Positions 1-8,017 of a stretch of 9,840 bases of DNA are shown here, piece after piece. A program made the translations under genes and the position numbers. The notes under the pieces were generated by a model. The model saw only the letters and a program-made list of their open reading frames with translations. It was not told the origin of the DNA and ran no database searches. This DNA is from Patescibacteria group bacterium (GTDB taxonomy: Bacteria > Patescibacteriota > Minisyncoccia > Phycocordibacterales > UBA12079), in the NCBI GenBank assembly GCA_018894995.1, contig JAHIOZ010000166.1, positions 1 through 9,840 of the forward strand, read 5' to 3'. The stretch's first letter is position 1, and the number at the start of each line of letters is the position of its first letter.

Positions 1-11
1 AAAAATATATT

Positions 12-953
12 ATGGCTGAAAAACCGACAGTAAGTGTAATTATACCAACTTATAATAGAGCACATCTAATAGATAGATCTATACAAAGTGTATTAAATCA
101 AACCTACCAGGACTTTGAACTAATTGTCGTAGATGACGGGTCTACTGATAATACGGAAGATATAATTAGACAATTTCAAGAAAAAGACAAGAGAATTAAA
201 TATATAAAGCATGATAAAAACAAAGGCGGCTCAGCAGCAAGGAATAGTGGTATTAAAATGTCGTGTGGGGATTATATTGCGTTTTTGGATTCAGATGATG
301 AATGGCAGTCTAAAAAACTTGAAAAACAAATTAAACATTTAAATAAAAACCATTTTGAGTCTTTTATATCCTACACAGGATATATTAGGGTAAATAATGA
401 AGGAGATCGCAGTGTATTTACACCAATTAAACATGGAGATATTTATAATGATCAGCTTTGGAATGATTACGTTAGTCCAACATCTGCTGTTATGGTCAAG
501 AACATTTGTTTTAAAAAAGTTGGACTATTTGACGAATCCCTTCCTGCACGTCAAGATTACGATATGTGGCTTAGACTTTCTAAGCATTATACTTTTGATT
601 ATATTATTGAGCCTTTAGTTATAATTTATGACACGAATAAAGGCGCTATTTCAAATAATATTATTGCTCGAAAAAAAGGAGAGAACATAATTAGATTAAA
701 AATAATTAAGCAAACAAAAAATATTTCAATTATTAAACAACGAAGGATTCTTGCTAATCATTATTATCAAGCAGGACGTTATTTCTGTGGAAAATTCGGT
801 ACAAGATTAGGTAGAGAAGAACTGTTTAGAGCCATACAATTTTGGCCTTTTAAAATAGAACATTGGCTATACTTTTTTACTTCTCTTTTAGGAGATAAAG
901 TTTATCGATATTTAGTAAAAATTAAAAAACATATAAGAAAATATTTTAAATAA
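12..953 (+). CDS. Family 2 (GT-A) glycosyltransferase
   Basis: A 313-residue cytosolic or membrane-associated sugar transferase, expected to move a sugar from a nucleotide sugar onto a growing lipid-linked glycan. The N-terminal GT-A domain is clear: VSVIIPTYNRA at residues 7-17, the nucleotide-binding DDGSTDNT at 41-48, GGSAARNSG at 72-80, and the metal-binding DSDDEW at 93-98 (DxD at 93-95). A QDYDMWLRL stretch at 181-189 sits where family members carry the acceptor/catalytic-base region. The last 50 or so residues are basic and aromatic, as in many O-antigen-cluster GT2 enzymes, and may contact the membrane. The ATG at 12 gives the usual short lead before the first beta strand. Only 11 bases precede it, so no ribosome site can be judged and the frame is open to the window edge. 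The next gene starts 1 base after the stop. The family is secure; donor and acceptor sugars are not predictable. Confidence 0.93.
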   Translation: MAEKPTVSVIIPTYNRAHLIDRSIQSVLNQTYQDFELIVVDDGSTDNTEDIIRQFQEKDKRIKYIKHDKNKGGSAARNSGIKMSCGDYIAFLDSDDEWQSKKLEKQIKHLNKNHFESFISYTGYIRVNNEGDRSVFTPIKHGDIYNDQLWNDYVSPTSAVMVKNICFKKVGLFDESLPARQDYDMWLRLSKHYTFDYIIEPLVIIYDTNKGAISNNIIARKKGENIIRLKIIKQTKNISIIKQRRILANHYYQAGRYFCGKFGTRLGREELFRAIQFWPFKIEHWLYFFTSLLGDKVYRYLVKIKKHIRKYFK

Positions 954-954
954 A

Positions 955-2253
955 ATGTTAAAAATAGTACGTTCATTAACTTATATTTTAATAATAGGAT
1001 TACCTTTACAAGGTTTAATATTACATTTAGTACCTAAATTTAAGTTTTGGAAAGAAACTGTTTTATTTCTTTTAATATATATCACTATTATATTCGCTTT
1101 ATTTGTTGTGCAGAAAAGAAATTATAAAATCATTAATCATATAAGCATAATTGACCAATTATTGTTATTGTATATAATCTATATTGGTATACGAGCTTTG
1201 TTAAGTAAAGATATTCTAGTAGGATTAATTGGTTTTGGCACATATACAACTTATATAATTCTTTATTTTTTGATTATCGTTTCATTTAACTCAAACAACA
1301 TATTTAAATTGATTGATTGGATTATTGTATCAGCGGTTATCGTTGCTGCTTTTGGATTAGTCCAAGCATTTTTTAGTCCAACTGCTTTTGGTTTATTAGA
1401 TGAACCAATGAAACAAAGTATTGGTGAAATAAATATAGGTCGTTTGACTTCTACTTTTGGAACACCTTTAGACTTTGGTGCATATATTGCCCTTGTTACT
1501 CCATTAGTGCTTGCTCGGCTATTGTTGGCAAAAAATTTGGCGAAGCGTGCTATACTTTTAGTTATTGTAATAGTATTTATAATAAGTATAGCTTTAACAT
1601 TTACTAGAACAGCTTGGATCCAATTAATAGTATCTTTTTTAGTTATTACATGGGGACTTTTTTCAAAAAAGCGGTTTCGAAAATATATTTGGCTTACTGG
1701 ATTTATCATAGTTGTTATCATAGTTGGAATTAACCTTTTTATTTCGAGCGATTTTAGTTCACAGACATTAACTACAAGATTTTATTCAATATTTGATTGG
1801 CAGCATGATTTATCTAATTTGCAAAGAATAGAACGATGGGAAAATTCTTTGGAATTATTAAACGGAAGCTCTTTTTTATTTGGTATTGGACCGGGAACGA
1901 CTATGAATAGAGCAAATTTTTATTATAAAACAGGAATAATTTGCCCAGAAAGTTATATTTTACAATTACTAATTGAACTCGGAATCTTTGCACTTATAGT
2001 ATTTTTAATGATCTTTATCTATTTCATCAAGCAAGGAGTGAACCTCTATAAAAACACAACTATTAATGAAAAAAGTAGTTTTACTGCTTTAGCAATAACA
2101 GCAGCAATATTTGGCTTAGGTATTAATTTTATTGTTTCACTAAGCTTTAATAATTGGAGTATTTTATCAGTATTTTGGTTAGGTTGTGCTTATTTATCTC
2201 TTCAGCAGAAATACTTGTATCAACAAAAAAAATCCGTAGAAAATAATAGGTAA
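955..2253 (+). CDS. O-antigen polymerase/ligase-like membrane protein (Wzy_C family)
   Basis: A 432-residue polytopic membrane protein with roughly ten or more hydrophobic segments, expected in the cytoplasmic membrane. Such proteins polymerise lipid-linked repeat units (Wzy) or transfer finished glycan to an acceptor (WaaL-like ligase). Family marks are FTRTAW at 216-221, the RIERWENSLELL stretch at 291-302 opening the large external loop, GIGPG at 310-314, and ESYILQLLIELGI at 332-344 followed by a membrane segment. In WaaL ligases the last motif begins with an essential His (H-N/S/Q-x9-G). Here that position is Glu332 with the x9-G spacing kept, so polymerase activity is at least as likely as ligation. 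The start lies 1 base after the preceding stop with no Shine-Dalgarno site of its own, suggesting translational coupling. The family call is strong; polymerase versus ligase cannot be settled from sequence. Confidence 0.85.
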   Translation: MLKIVRSLTYILIIGLPLQGLILHLVPKFKFWKETVLFLLIYITIIFALFVVQKRNYKIINHISIIDQLLLLYIIYIGIRALLSKDILVGLIGFGTYTTYIILYFLIIVSFNSNNIFKLIDWIIVSAVIVAAFGLVQAFFSPTAFGLLDEPMKQSIGEINIGRLTSTFGTPLDFGAYIALVTPLVLARLLLAKNLAKRAILLVIVIVFIISIALTFTRTAWIQLIVSFLVITWGLFSKKRFRKYIWLTGFIIVVIIVGINLFISSDFSSQTLTTRFYSIFDWQHDLSNLQRIERWENSLELLNGSSFLFGIGPGTTMNRANFYYKTGIICPESYILQLLIELGIFALIVFLMIFIYFIKQGVNLYKNTTINEKSSFTALAITAAIFGLGINFIVSLSFNNWSILSVFWLGCAYLSLQQKYLYQQKKSVENNR

Positions 2254-2257
2254 AAAG

Positions 2258-3382
2258 ATGAGAATAGCAATAGATCTAATTACAATAACGGGAAAAAATG
2301 CAGGACTTCAATCTTATGCTAAGCAATTAGTGGAAGGTCTTGCAAAAGTTGATAATGAAAATGAATATATATTATTAATAAATTCTAGAGCAAAAAAGAT
2401 ATTTTCAATTAATCAATCTAACTTTAAGAATATTTTTATTCGTACTCCGAAAAGATTTATTGGTATTTGGGAACAAATATATTTTCCATTTGTTCAATTT
2501 CTTAAAGGGGTTGACCTTTTGCATAGCCCTGTTTCTGCAGTTCCTATTGTAGCACCATGCAAAACAGTTTTAACTATCCATGATTTAACATTTAAAATAT
2601 ACCCTAAGACGATGCAATGGTGGGATCGTTTTTATTGGAATTTTTTTATAACTCAGGGGGTAAAGCGAGTTGAAAGAATTATAACAGATTCTATTAATAC
2701 TAAAAAAGATTTAATTAAATATTATAATATTCAAAAAAATAAAGTTTCGGTTATACCCTTATGTTGTTCTTCTCAGTATTATATGTCTTCGAATGATTTG
2801 TTTTTAAATGAAATTAAGCAAAAATATAATATCAATAAACCATATATTCTCTTTGTAGGTACTTTAGAACCAAGAAAAAATATTAGTATATTATTAAAAG
2901 CTTTCAATATAGCAAAACAAAAAGGAAAACTTAAACATTCTTTAGTAATAGTAGGGAGAAAAGGTTGGTTATTTGATGATATTTTTCAAATAGTAAAGAA
3001 TTTGAGAATGGAAAATGATGTAATATTTACTGATTTTGTACCCGATGAAGATTTACCAAGCTTTTATCATAGAGCTGAACTTTTTATATATCCTTCAATG
3101 TATGAGGGATTTGGTTTGCCTCCTTTAGAGGCAATGGCTTGCGGGACTCCCGTTATTACTTCCAATAGCTCTTCACTTCCTGAAGTTGTAGGAGATGCGG
3201 GAATTCTTATTGATCCAAAAGATGTTAATGCGTTTGCTTCCGCAATAGTTAGAGTATTAAATAATGAAGAGCTTAAAATCGAATTAGCGAAAAAAGGTAA
3301 ACTTCGGGCACAACGATTTACTACAGAAAAAATGGCATATAAAACTATAAAGATATATAAAAAAATAATTGAGGTAGGATAG
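2258..3382 (+). CDS. Family 4 (GT-B) glycosyltransferase, mannosyl/rhamnosyl-transferase-like
   Basis: A 374-residue retaining GT-B enzyme. The N-terminal half binds the acceptor (MRIAIDLITI start; HSP at 89-91; TIHDLTF at 106-112). The C-terminal nucleotide-sugar domain has FVGTLEPRKN at 199-208, the IVGRKGW stretch at 231-237, and the canonical E-x7-E signature EGFGLPPLE with Glu283 and Glu291, then MACGTPVI and SLPEVVGDAG at 306-315. This pattern is typical of GT4 enzymes that use GDP-mannose or related donors, and the cluster makes GDP-D-rhamnose, so a D-rhamnosyl- or mannosyltransferase role is a reasonable inference, not proof. Length is normal and nothing is missing. It begins 4 bases after the polymerase gene with only a weak AGG upstream, so it is probably co-transcribed and coupled. 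A 122-base gap follows. Confidence 0.92.
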   Translation: MRIAIDLITITGKNAGLQSYAKQLVEGLAKVDNENEYILLINSRAKKIFSINQSNFKNIFIRTPKRFIGIWEQIYFPFVQFLKGVDLLHSPVSAVPIVAPCKTVLTIHDLTFKIYPKTMQWWDRFYWNFFITQGVKRVERIITDSINTKKDLIKYYNIQKNKVSVIPLCCSSQYYMSSNDLFLNEIKQKYNINKPYILFVGTLEPRKNISILLKAFNIAKQKGKLKHSLVIVGRKGWLFDDIFQIVKNLRMENDVIFTDFVPDEDLPSFYHRAELFIYPSMYEGFGLPPLEAMACGTPVITSNSSSLPEVVGDAGILIDPKDVNAFASAIVRVLNNEELKIELAKKGKLRAQRFTTEKMAYKTIKIYKKIIEVG

Positions 3383-3417
3383 ATTAAATAACTTATTGAT
3401 ATAGGGAATAAATATAG

Positions 3418-3434
3418 ATGTTCAATAATGTTCA
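3418..3434 (+). repeat. Short direct repeat ATGTTCA, spaced one helical turn
   Basis: ATGTTCA occurs at 3418-3424 and again at 3428-3434, start to start 10 bases, in the gap before the second GT4 gene. Such spacing could suit a regulator, but two 7-base matches in AT-rich DNA can occur by chance. Listed only as the most visible structure in this gap. Confidence 0.2.
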
Positions 3435-3482
3435 TTTTTAAGTTAAAAAATATAATTAATTTGGGAGTTCATATTTCATAAT

Positions 3483-3489
3483 AAAGGAG
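3483..3489 (+). promoter_or_regulatory. Shine-Dalgarno-like site, distant from its start codon
   Basis: AAAGGAG is a good anti-16S match but ends 15 bases before the ATG at 3505, longer than the usual 5-10. No in-frame ATG, GTG or TTG lies closer: the codons between are CAC, TAT, TTA, GCT and AAA. The ATG at 3505 begins the standard GT4 first strand, so it is kept, and translation may be modest. Confidence 0.5.
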
Positions 3490-3504
3490 CACTATTTAGC
3501 TAAA

Positions 3505-4707
3505 ATGAAAATATTATATATTACTTCGACAGTACCATACCCACTCACTGATGGAGGTAAGATTGCATCATATAATAGTATTAAGTATTTAGCTTTAAGG
3601 GGCCATGATATAACTTTGATTTCTATTACCGATAAAGGAAAAAAGGTTCCTGAAATAGGAAAATATTTTAAATTAATTACAATTAAAAAAAATACTAAAA
3701 ATACTATTTTAGGATATTTTTTAAATATATTTACTAATACTCCATATACTATTTCTAAGTATCATTCAAAAAAAATTAAAGAAGAGATTCTAGATTTCTT
3801 AAAAAAAAATAACTTTGATATTATTAATTTAGAACATTTACATGTTGCATATTACGGAAATTTTATAAAAAAGGAATATAATTTACCAATTGTGCTAAGA
3901 GAACAAAATATAGAAAATATAATTATGAAGAGATTCTATAAAAATCAAAAGAATATTTTTATTAAATTTTATGCATATTTACAGTTTAAAAAACTTTATA
4001 AATACGAAGCCAAAATTTGTGAAATATTTAATCGTTGTCTAATGATTACTAAAAACGATGAAAAAATAATAAAGGAAATGAATCTTAAAATAAAAACAAA
4101 TGTAATTACAGCAGGCGTAGACACTTCAAATTTTTTCCCAATAAAAATCAAGGAGGAAGAATTTTCAATAATTTCTGTAGCTTCAATGGATTGGTTACCT
4201 AATATAGAAAGTATCCATTGGTTTTGTAATGAAATTTATCCTTTGATAATTAAAATAATACCTAAAATAAAATTATATATAGTAGGGAAAAACCCGCCGA
4301 AGAGTATTAAAAATATAAATAATCAGAATATAATAGTAACTGGTTTTGTAAAAGATGTAAGAGAGTATTTGGCTAAGTGTCAGGTATTTATCGTACCATT
4401 AAAAACAGGTAGTGGCATGCGTATAAAGATATTGAATGCTTTGGCTATGGGGAAAGCTATTGTTTCTACATCTATTGGTTGTGAAGGAATTGATGTTGTT
4501 GATGGAAAAAATATTTACATTGCAGATAACAAAGAAGAATTTGCTAAAAAGATTATTTTTTTATTGAATAATGAGAATGAGAGAAAAAAAATAGGAAAAG
4601 AAGGGATAAAACTAATAGAGAAGAAATATCGATGGGAAAAGATAGCAGAGGATATCGATATTGTATTTAAAAAAATTATAAATGAGAATAAAAAAATAAT
4701 GATATAG
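3505..4707 (+). CDS. Family 4 (GT-B) glycosyltransferase, Stp1-like subtype
   Basis: A 400-residue GT-B sugar transferase. It opens with MKILYITSTVPYPLTDGG, the pattern of the subgroup that includes the PEP-CTERM/exosortase-associated transferases (Stp1 type). The donor half has SVASMDWLPN at 224-233, LYIVGKNP at 257-264, VTGFVKDVREYL at 278-289 and PLKTGSGMRIKILNALAMG at 298-316. In this subgroup the first Glu of the GT4 E-x7-E motif is normally absent. Here the second position is also changed, to Asn311, where the related gene at 5739 keeps Glu312. The residues are Lys- and Ile-rich because GC is very low (about 18.5% over 3661-4140). A run of nine A at codons 99-102 could allow slippage. 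Donor and acceptor are unknown; the family is secure, but activity is slightly uncertain because of the Asn. Confidence 0.88.
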   Translation: MKILYITSTVPYPLTDGGKIASYNSIKYLALRGHDITLISITDKGKKVPEIGKYFKLITIKKNTKNTILGYFLNIFTNTPYTISKYHSKKIKEEILDFLKKNNFDIINLEHLHVAYYGNFIKKEYNLPIVLREQNIENIIMKRFYKNQKNIFIKFYAYLQFKKLYKYEAKICEIFNRCLMITKNDEKIIKEMNLKIKTNVITAGVDTSNFFPIKIKEEEFSIISVASMDWLPNIESIHWFCNEIYPLIIKIIPKIKLYIVGKNPPKSIKNINNQNIIVTGFVKDVREYLAKCQVFIVPLKTGSGMRIKILNALAMGKAIVSTSIGCEGIDVVDGKNIYIADNKEEFAKKIIFLLNNENERKKIGKEGIKLIEKKYRWEKIAEDIDIVFKKIINENKKIMI

Positions 4708-4845
4708 ATTTATTATTAAAGTGATACAATAAAATAAAACATTTTACAGAATAAACAATTAATTTTTAAAATTTTAGTTGCAAATAGGTAATTAAATAAT
4801 AATACAGTTTGTAAAATCTAAAATATAATTACGGGAATAGAATAT
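4708..4845 (+). other. AT-rich intergenic gap
   Basis: By hand count 21 of 138 bases are G or C. There is no open frame of note, no GC-rich hairpin and no convincing promoter: TTGCAA near 4780 has only a poor downstream -10 match. A distant inverted pair, ATTTTACA at 4741-4748 and TGTAAAAT at 4810-4817, is probably chance. The gap may hold a promoter for the methyltransferase gene that cannot be picked out from background. Confidence 0.5.
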
Positions 4846-5601
4846 ATGGAAGAATTAAGAAAGAATAATGAAAAAGAATTTTTCTATCAAGTATTTAAAT
4901 CTAAAAGCAGGCAGCATATGTCGAAATTTTATAAAATTACTAATTGTAGCAGGAAATATTATGAGAAATATCTTTTTTCTAATTGTTGCGATAAGAAGGT
5001 GCTTGAATATGGTTGTGGGACCGGCTCATATGCTTTTAATTTAGCAAAGCATGGAGCAACGGTTTTAGGTATTGATATTTCTGAGATTGGAATTAAAATG
5101 GCCAAGGTTAAATCTAAAAAGACAAATTTAAAAAATGTTTCATTTTTGGTAATGGATGCAGAATCTTTACAAATTGAAGATAATTTCTTTGATATAATTT
5201 GCGGTAGTGGTATTCTACATCACCTTAACTTAAATAAATCTTTAAATGAAATAGTTAGAGTTTTAAAACCAAATGGTAAAGCAATTTTTATTGAACCTTT
5301 GGGATTAAATCCTTTTATAAATTTTTATAGATATTTAACGCCTGCTATGAGAACAAAAAATGAGCATCCTTTAAAAACTAAAGACTTGAAATTAATTAAA
5401 AATTACTTTAGTCACGTTAATTATAAATTTTTTCATCTTTCATCATTGCTAGCTGTTCCCTTTTGTAATTATAGAAAATTTTCTTCAATGCTTATACTAC
5501 TTGATAAATTTGATCAAAAATTATTTAGATATATACCTTTTATAAAATTGATGTCTTGGCAAGTTGTGATTACCCTTAAAGAACCAATAAAATCATTTTA
5601 G
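4846..5601 (+). CDS. Class I SAM-dependent methyltransferase
   Basis: A 251-residue soluble methyltransferase of the Methyltransf_11/25 type. The SAM-binding motif I is KVLEYGCGTGSY at 51-62, with the ribose-binding acidic strand end GIDIS at 75-79. Motif II-like FLVMDAESL is at 100-108, FDIICGSGILHHL at 115-127 carries the usual post-motif His pair, and RVLKPNGKAIFIEPLG at 138-153 is motif III. The following TPAMRTKNEHPL at 165-176 is shared by a branch of methyltransferases often found in polysaccharide clusters. It lies between two GT4 genes, so a sugar O-methyltransferase that decorates or caps the glycan is the best inference, though a lipid or other substrate cannot be excluded. The ribosome site is weak (CGGGAA about 8-13 bases upstream). 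No signal peptide or membrane span is evident. Confidence 0.88.
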   Translation: MEELRKNNEKEFFYQVFKSKSRQHMSKFYKITNCSRKYYEKYLFSNCCDKKVLEYGCGTGSYAFNLAKHGATVLGIDISEIGIKMAKVKSKKTNLKNVSFLVMDAESLQIEDNFFDIICGSGILHHLNLNKSLNEIVRVLKPNGKAIFIEPLGLNPFINFYRYLTPAMRTKNEHPLKTKDLKLIKNYFSHVNYKFFHLSSLLAVPFCNYRKFSSMLILLDKFDQKLFRYIPFIKLMSWQVVITLKEPIKSF

Positions 5602-5738
5602 AGTAATATTAATTTTATTATATTTATTTTACTATTAATTATAATAATTTACATTTCAATATTTAAAATAATATTTAAAAATGGTTTTTTAATTTTCGAT
5701 CTTTAATTATAATATTTTTTATAAGGAAACAATATAAT
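5602..5738 (+). other. Extremely AT-rich intergenic gap
   Basis: Only 12 of 137 bases are G or C by hand count (about 9%), the lowest of the gaps counted. It holds many short A/T runs and the weak symmetry AATATTTAAAATAATATT near 5659-5676, but no hairpin that looks like a terminator. Such DNA could be bent or easily melted and could contain a promoter for the next gene. AAGGA at 5723-5727, 11 bases before the ATG at 5739, is a plausible ribosome site. Confidence 0.5.
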
Positions 5739-6932
5739 ATGAAAAGAATATTGATGTTATCTTATCGTTTTCCTTATCCTTTGATAGATGGTTCACGAAT
5801 TAGAATTTATAATATTGGTAAAATTCTGGCAGAAAAGTATCAAGTTGATTTATTATCTATAAATGAAGGTGATATTGCTAATGAGGATATTGAGGAGCTG
5901 GAGAAAATTCATAACAAAGTCATTCCATTCTCTTTTAACCCGATATGGTTTAAAATAAATACTTTAAAAGGATTATTTTCTAAAGATTCTCTTCAAATTT
6001 ATTATCATCACTTTAGAACAGTACAAAAGTGGATTGATCAACATTATAAAGAATATGATCTAATTTTCTGTGTACATATTAGAATGACAAAGTATTTAAA
6101 AAATATCAATAATGTACCAAGAGTTATTGACTTTGTAGATGCCACATCCTTGAATTATCAAGAAGCTCAAAAAAATTCAACAGGAATATGGAAGTTTATT
6201 TATCCTATAGAGAACAAAAGAGCATTATCATACGAAATAAAAATATTAAAAGACTATGATAAAACTTTTATTACATCTCCTTTTGATAGAAATTATTTAC
6301 TTGATAATACTGAAGTGCCTGTTAGCAAATTAGTTTTAATTCCTAATGGAGTGAGAGAGGAATTATTATTTAGGGAAAATAAATTTAAAGAAGAAAATTG
6401 GATTGTATTTTTAGGGAAAATGAATTATGCTCCCAATGTAGATGCTGTAATGTATTTTGCTAATGAAATCTTCCCACCAATTATTAAAGAGAAGAGTGAT
6501 ATTAAATTTATTATAGTCGGTTCAAGTCCATCAAAGGAAGTATTAAAACTAAGTAAAAGAAAAAACATAGAAGTCACAGGATTTGTAGATGATCCTTATG
6601 AATATTTAGAAAAGGCAAAGATAATTGTTGCACCACTTAGATTTAGCGCAGGAACACAATATAAAATATTAGAAGCTATGGCATTAGAGAAAGTTGTGAT
6701 AACTACTTCTAAAGGAGCGAGGGGTATTTCCGGAGAAGATGGAAAACATTTTGTAGTAGTAGATGATGAGAAAGAGATGGCAAAAATAATATTGGATTTA
6801 ATGAAGGATAAAATAAAGAGAAAAAAAATAGGGAACAGTGCTCGGGAACTTATTAAGGAGAAATATAGCTGGAATATTATTGGCAAGGATCTTTATAAAG
6901 AAATTGATAATGTTTTAGAAAAAAGATTATAA
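5739..6932 (+). CDS. Family 4 (GT-B) glycosyltransferase, Stp1-like subtype
   Basis: A 397-residue GT-B sugar transferase of the same subgroup as the gene at 3505. The two share the N-terminal pattern (here RILMLSYRFPYPLIDGSRIR at 3-22), the FLGKMNYAPNVDAVMYF core at 224-240, the FIIVGSSPS stretch at 257-265, VTGFVDDPYEYL at 279-290 and APLRFSAGTQYKILEAMAL at 298-316. Glu312 matches the second Glu of the GT4 E-x7-E motif; the first is Ala304, as expected in this subgroup. The N-terminal acceptor halves differ much more than the donor halves, so the two enzymes probably recognise different acceptors. Length is normal. The subgroup is best known from exopolysaccharide and exosortase-linked clusters. 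It is followed by a 79-base gap and then the GDP-sugar genes. Family certain, specificity unknown. Confidence 0.91.
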   Translation: MKRILMLSYRFPYPLIDGSRIRIYNIGKILAEKYQVDLLSINEGDIANEDIEELEKIHNKVIPFSFNPIWFKINTLKGLFSKDSLQIYYHHFRTVQKWIDQHYKEYDLIFCVHIRMTKYLKNINNVPRVIDFVDATSLNYQEAQKNSTGIWKFIYPIENKRALSYEIKILKDYDKTFITSPFDRNYLLDNTEVPVSKLVLIPNGVREELLFRENKFKEENWIVFLGKMNYAPNVDAVMYFANEIFPPIIKEKSDIKFIIVGSSPSKEVLKLSKRKNIEVTGFVDDPYEYLEKAKIIVAPLRFSAGTQYKILEAMALEKVVITTSKGARGISGEDGKHFVVVDDEKEMAKIILDLMKDKIKRKKIGNSARELIKEKYSWNIIGKDLYKEIDNVLEKRL

Positions 6933-7000
6933 AAAATTAAATAATGTTTAAAAAATATTAATATACGATGATGTTTATTTAAGGGTAAATTATCAAAGAA

Positions 7001-7005
7001 GGGAG
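7001..7005 (+). promoter_or_regulatory. Shine-Dalgarno site of gmd
   Basis: GGGAG, preceded by AAGAA, lies 6 bases before the ATG at 7012. Good match and spacing fix this start, which places the GITGQDG nucleotide-binding loop at residues 10-16 as in other Gmd proteins. Confidence 0.7.
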
Positions 7006-7011
7006 AAAATA

Positions 7012-8007
7012 ATGTCTCAAAAAAAAGTTTTAATAACTGGTATCACCGGTCAAGACGGTTCTTATTTAGCAGAATTTTTATTAAGTAAAGGATATGAAGT
7101 ATTTGGTTTAGTTCGCAGGACTAGCATCTTAAATTTTGAAAGAATAAAACACATTCAAGATAGAATTAAACTAATATCCGGAGATTTATTAGACCAAAAT
7201 TCTTTAATGAATGCAATTAAAGAATCCAATCCGGAGGAAATTTATAATTTAGCTGCCCAATCTTTTGTGCCTGCTTCATGGAAGCAACCCGTATTTACAG
7301 GTGAAGCAACAGCTTTGGGTGTGGCAAGAATGTTAGAGGCAATTAGAGCAGTTAATCCGAAGATAAAATTCTATCAGGCATCGAGCAGTGAGATGTTCGG
7401 AAAAGTGAGAGAGGTACCTCAAACCGAAAAAACTCAATTTTATCCCAGAAGTCCGTATGGTGTAGCAAAATTATATGGGCATTGGATTACAATTAATTAT
7501 AGAGAAAGCTATAATATGTTTTGCTGTAGTGGAATATTATTTAATCATGAATCTCCAAAAAGGGGATTAGAATTTGTCACTAGAAAAGTTACTAATACCG
7601 TAGCTAAAATAAAGTTAGGTTTGGCTAACGAATTAAGGTTGGGCAATTTGGATGCAAAGAGGGATTGGGGATTTGCAGGAGATTATGTAAGAGCGATGTG
7701 GCTAATGCTTCAACAAAATGAGCCGGATGATTACGTAATATCTACTGGCGCAACATATTCTGTAAAAGATTTGGTACAAATCGCATTCGATTATGTTAAT
7801 TTAAATTGGAAGGAGTATGTTTTAATTGATCCGAAATTTATAAGACCAGCAGAAGTGAAATTATTATTAGGTGATTCCTCTAAAGCTCTAAAAAAAATAG
7901 GATGGAAGCCCGAAGTAAGTTTTGAGGAATTAATTAAAATGATGGTAGATACAGATTTAGAGATAATAAAGAACGATATTCATTTATTAAATTTAAATAA
8001 AAAATAA
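7012..8007 (+). CDS. gmd: GDP-mannose 4,6-dehydratase
   Basis: A 331-residue cytosolic extended short-chain dehydrogenase that uses bound NADP(H) to turn GDP-D-mannose into GDP-4-keto-6-deoxy-D-mannose, the branch point to D-rhamnose, L-fucose, colitose and perosamine. The coenzyme loop is TGITGQDGSYLAEFLL at 9-24. FGLVRRTS at 31-38 is the NADP-phosphate-binding region, and YNLAAQSFVPASW at 78-90 is a Gmd hallmark. Ser125, Glu127, Tyr149 and Lys153 match the E. coli catalytic set Thr132, Glu134, Tyr156 and Lys160. Further hallmarks are GILFNHESPKRG at 174-185, NLDAKRDWGFAGDYVRAMW and the C-terminal RPAEVKLLLGD. It is about 40 residues shorter than E. coli Gmd because it lacks the insert before RPAEV, as in other short Gmd proteins. 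The tight rmd neighbour points to GDP-D-rhamnose. GC is near 35%, above the GT genes. Confidence 0.96.
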   Translation: MSQKKVLITGITGQDGSYLAEFLLSKGYEVFGLVRRTSILNFERIKHIQDRIKLISGDLLDQNSLMNAIKESNPEEIYNLAAQSFVPASWKQPVFTGEATALGVARMLEAIRAVNPKIKFYQASSSEMFGKVREVPQTEKTQFYPRSPYGVAKLYGHWITINYRESYNMFCCSGILFNHESPKRGLEFVTRKVTNTVAKIKLGLANELRLGNLDAKRDWGFAGDYVRAMWLMLQQNEPDDYVISTGATYSVKDLVQIAFDYVNLNWKEYVLIDPKFIRPAEVKLLLGDSSKALKKIGWKPEVSFEELIKMMVDTDLEIIKNDIHLLNLNKK

Positions 8008-8017
8008 GGTGTAAATT

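Noticed and set aside
1263..1721. Minus-strand open frame of 152 codons opposite the polymerase gene
   Set aside because: Fully antisense to a well-supported membrane protein gene, with no recognisable domain; a shadow frame.
3067..3435. Minus-strand open frame of 122 codons over the end of the first GT4 gene
   Set aside because: Antisense to the conserved E-x7-E region; its sequence mirrors constrained codons on the other strand and shows no family features.
4741..4817. Inverted pair ATTTTACA / TGTAAAAT in the gap before the methyltransferase gene
   Set aside because: Arms are over 60 bases apart and made almost wholly of A/T; expected by chance in DNA of about 15% GC.
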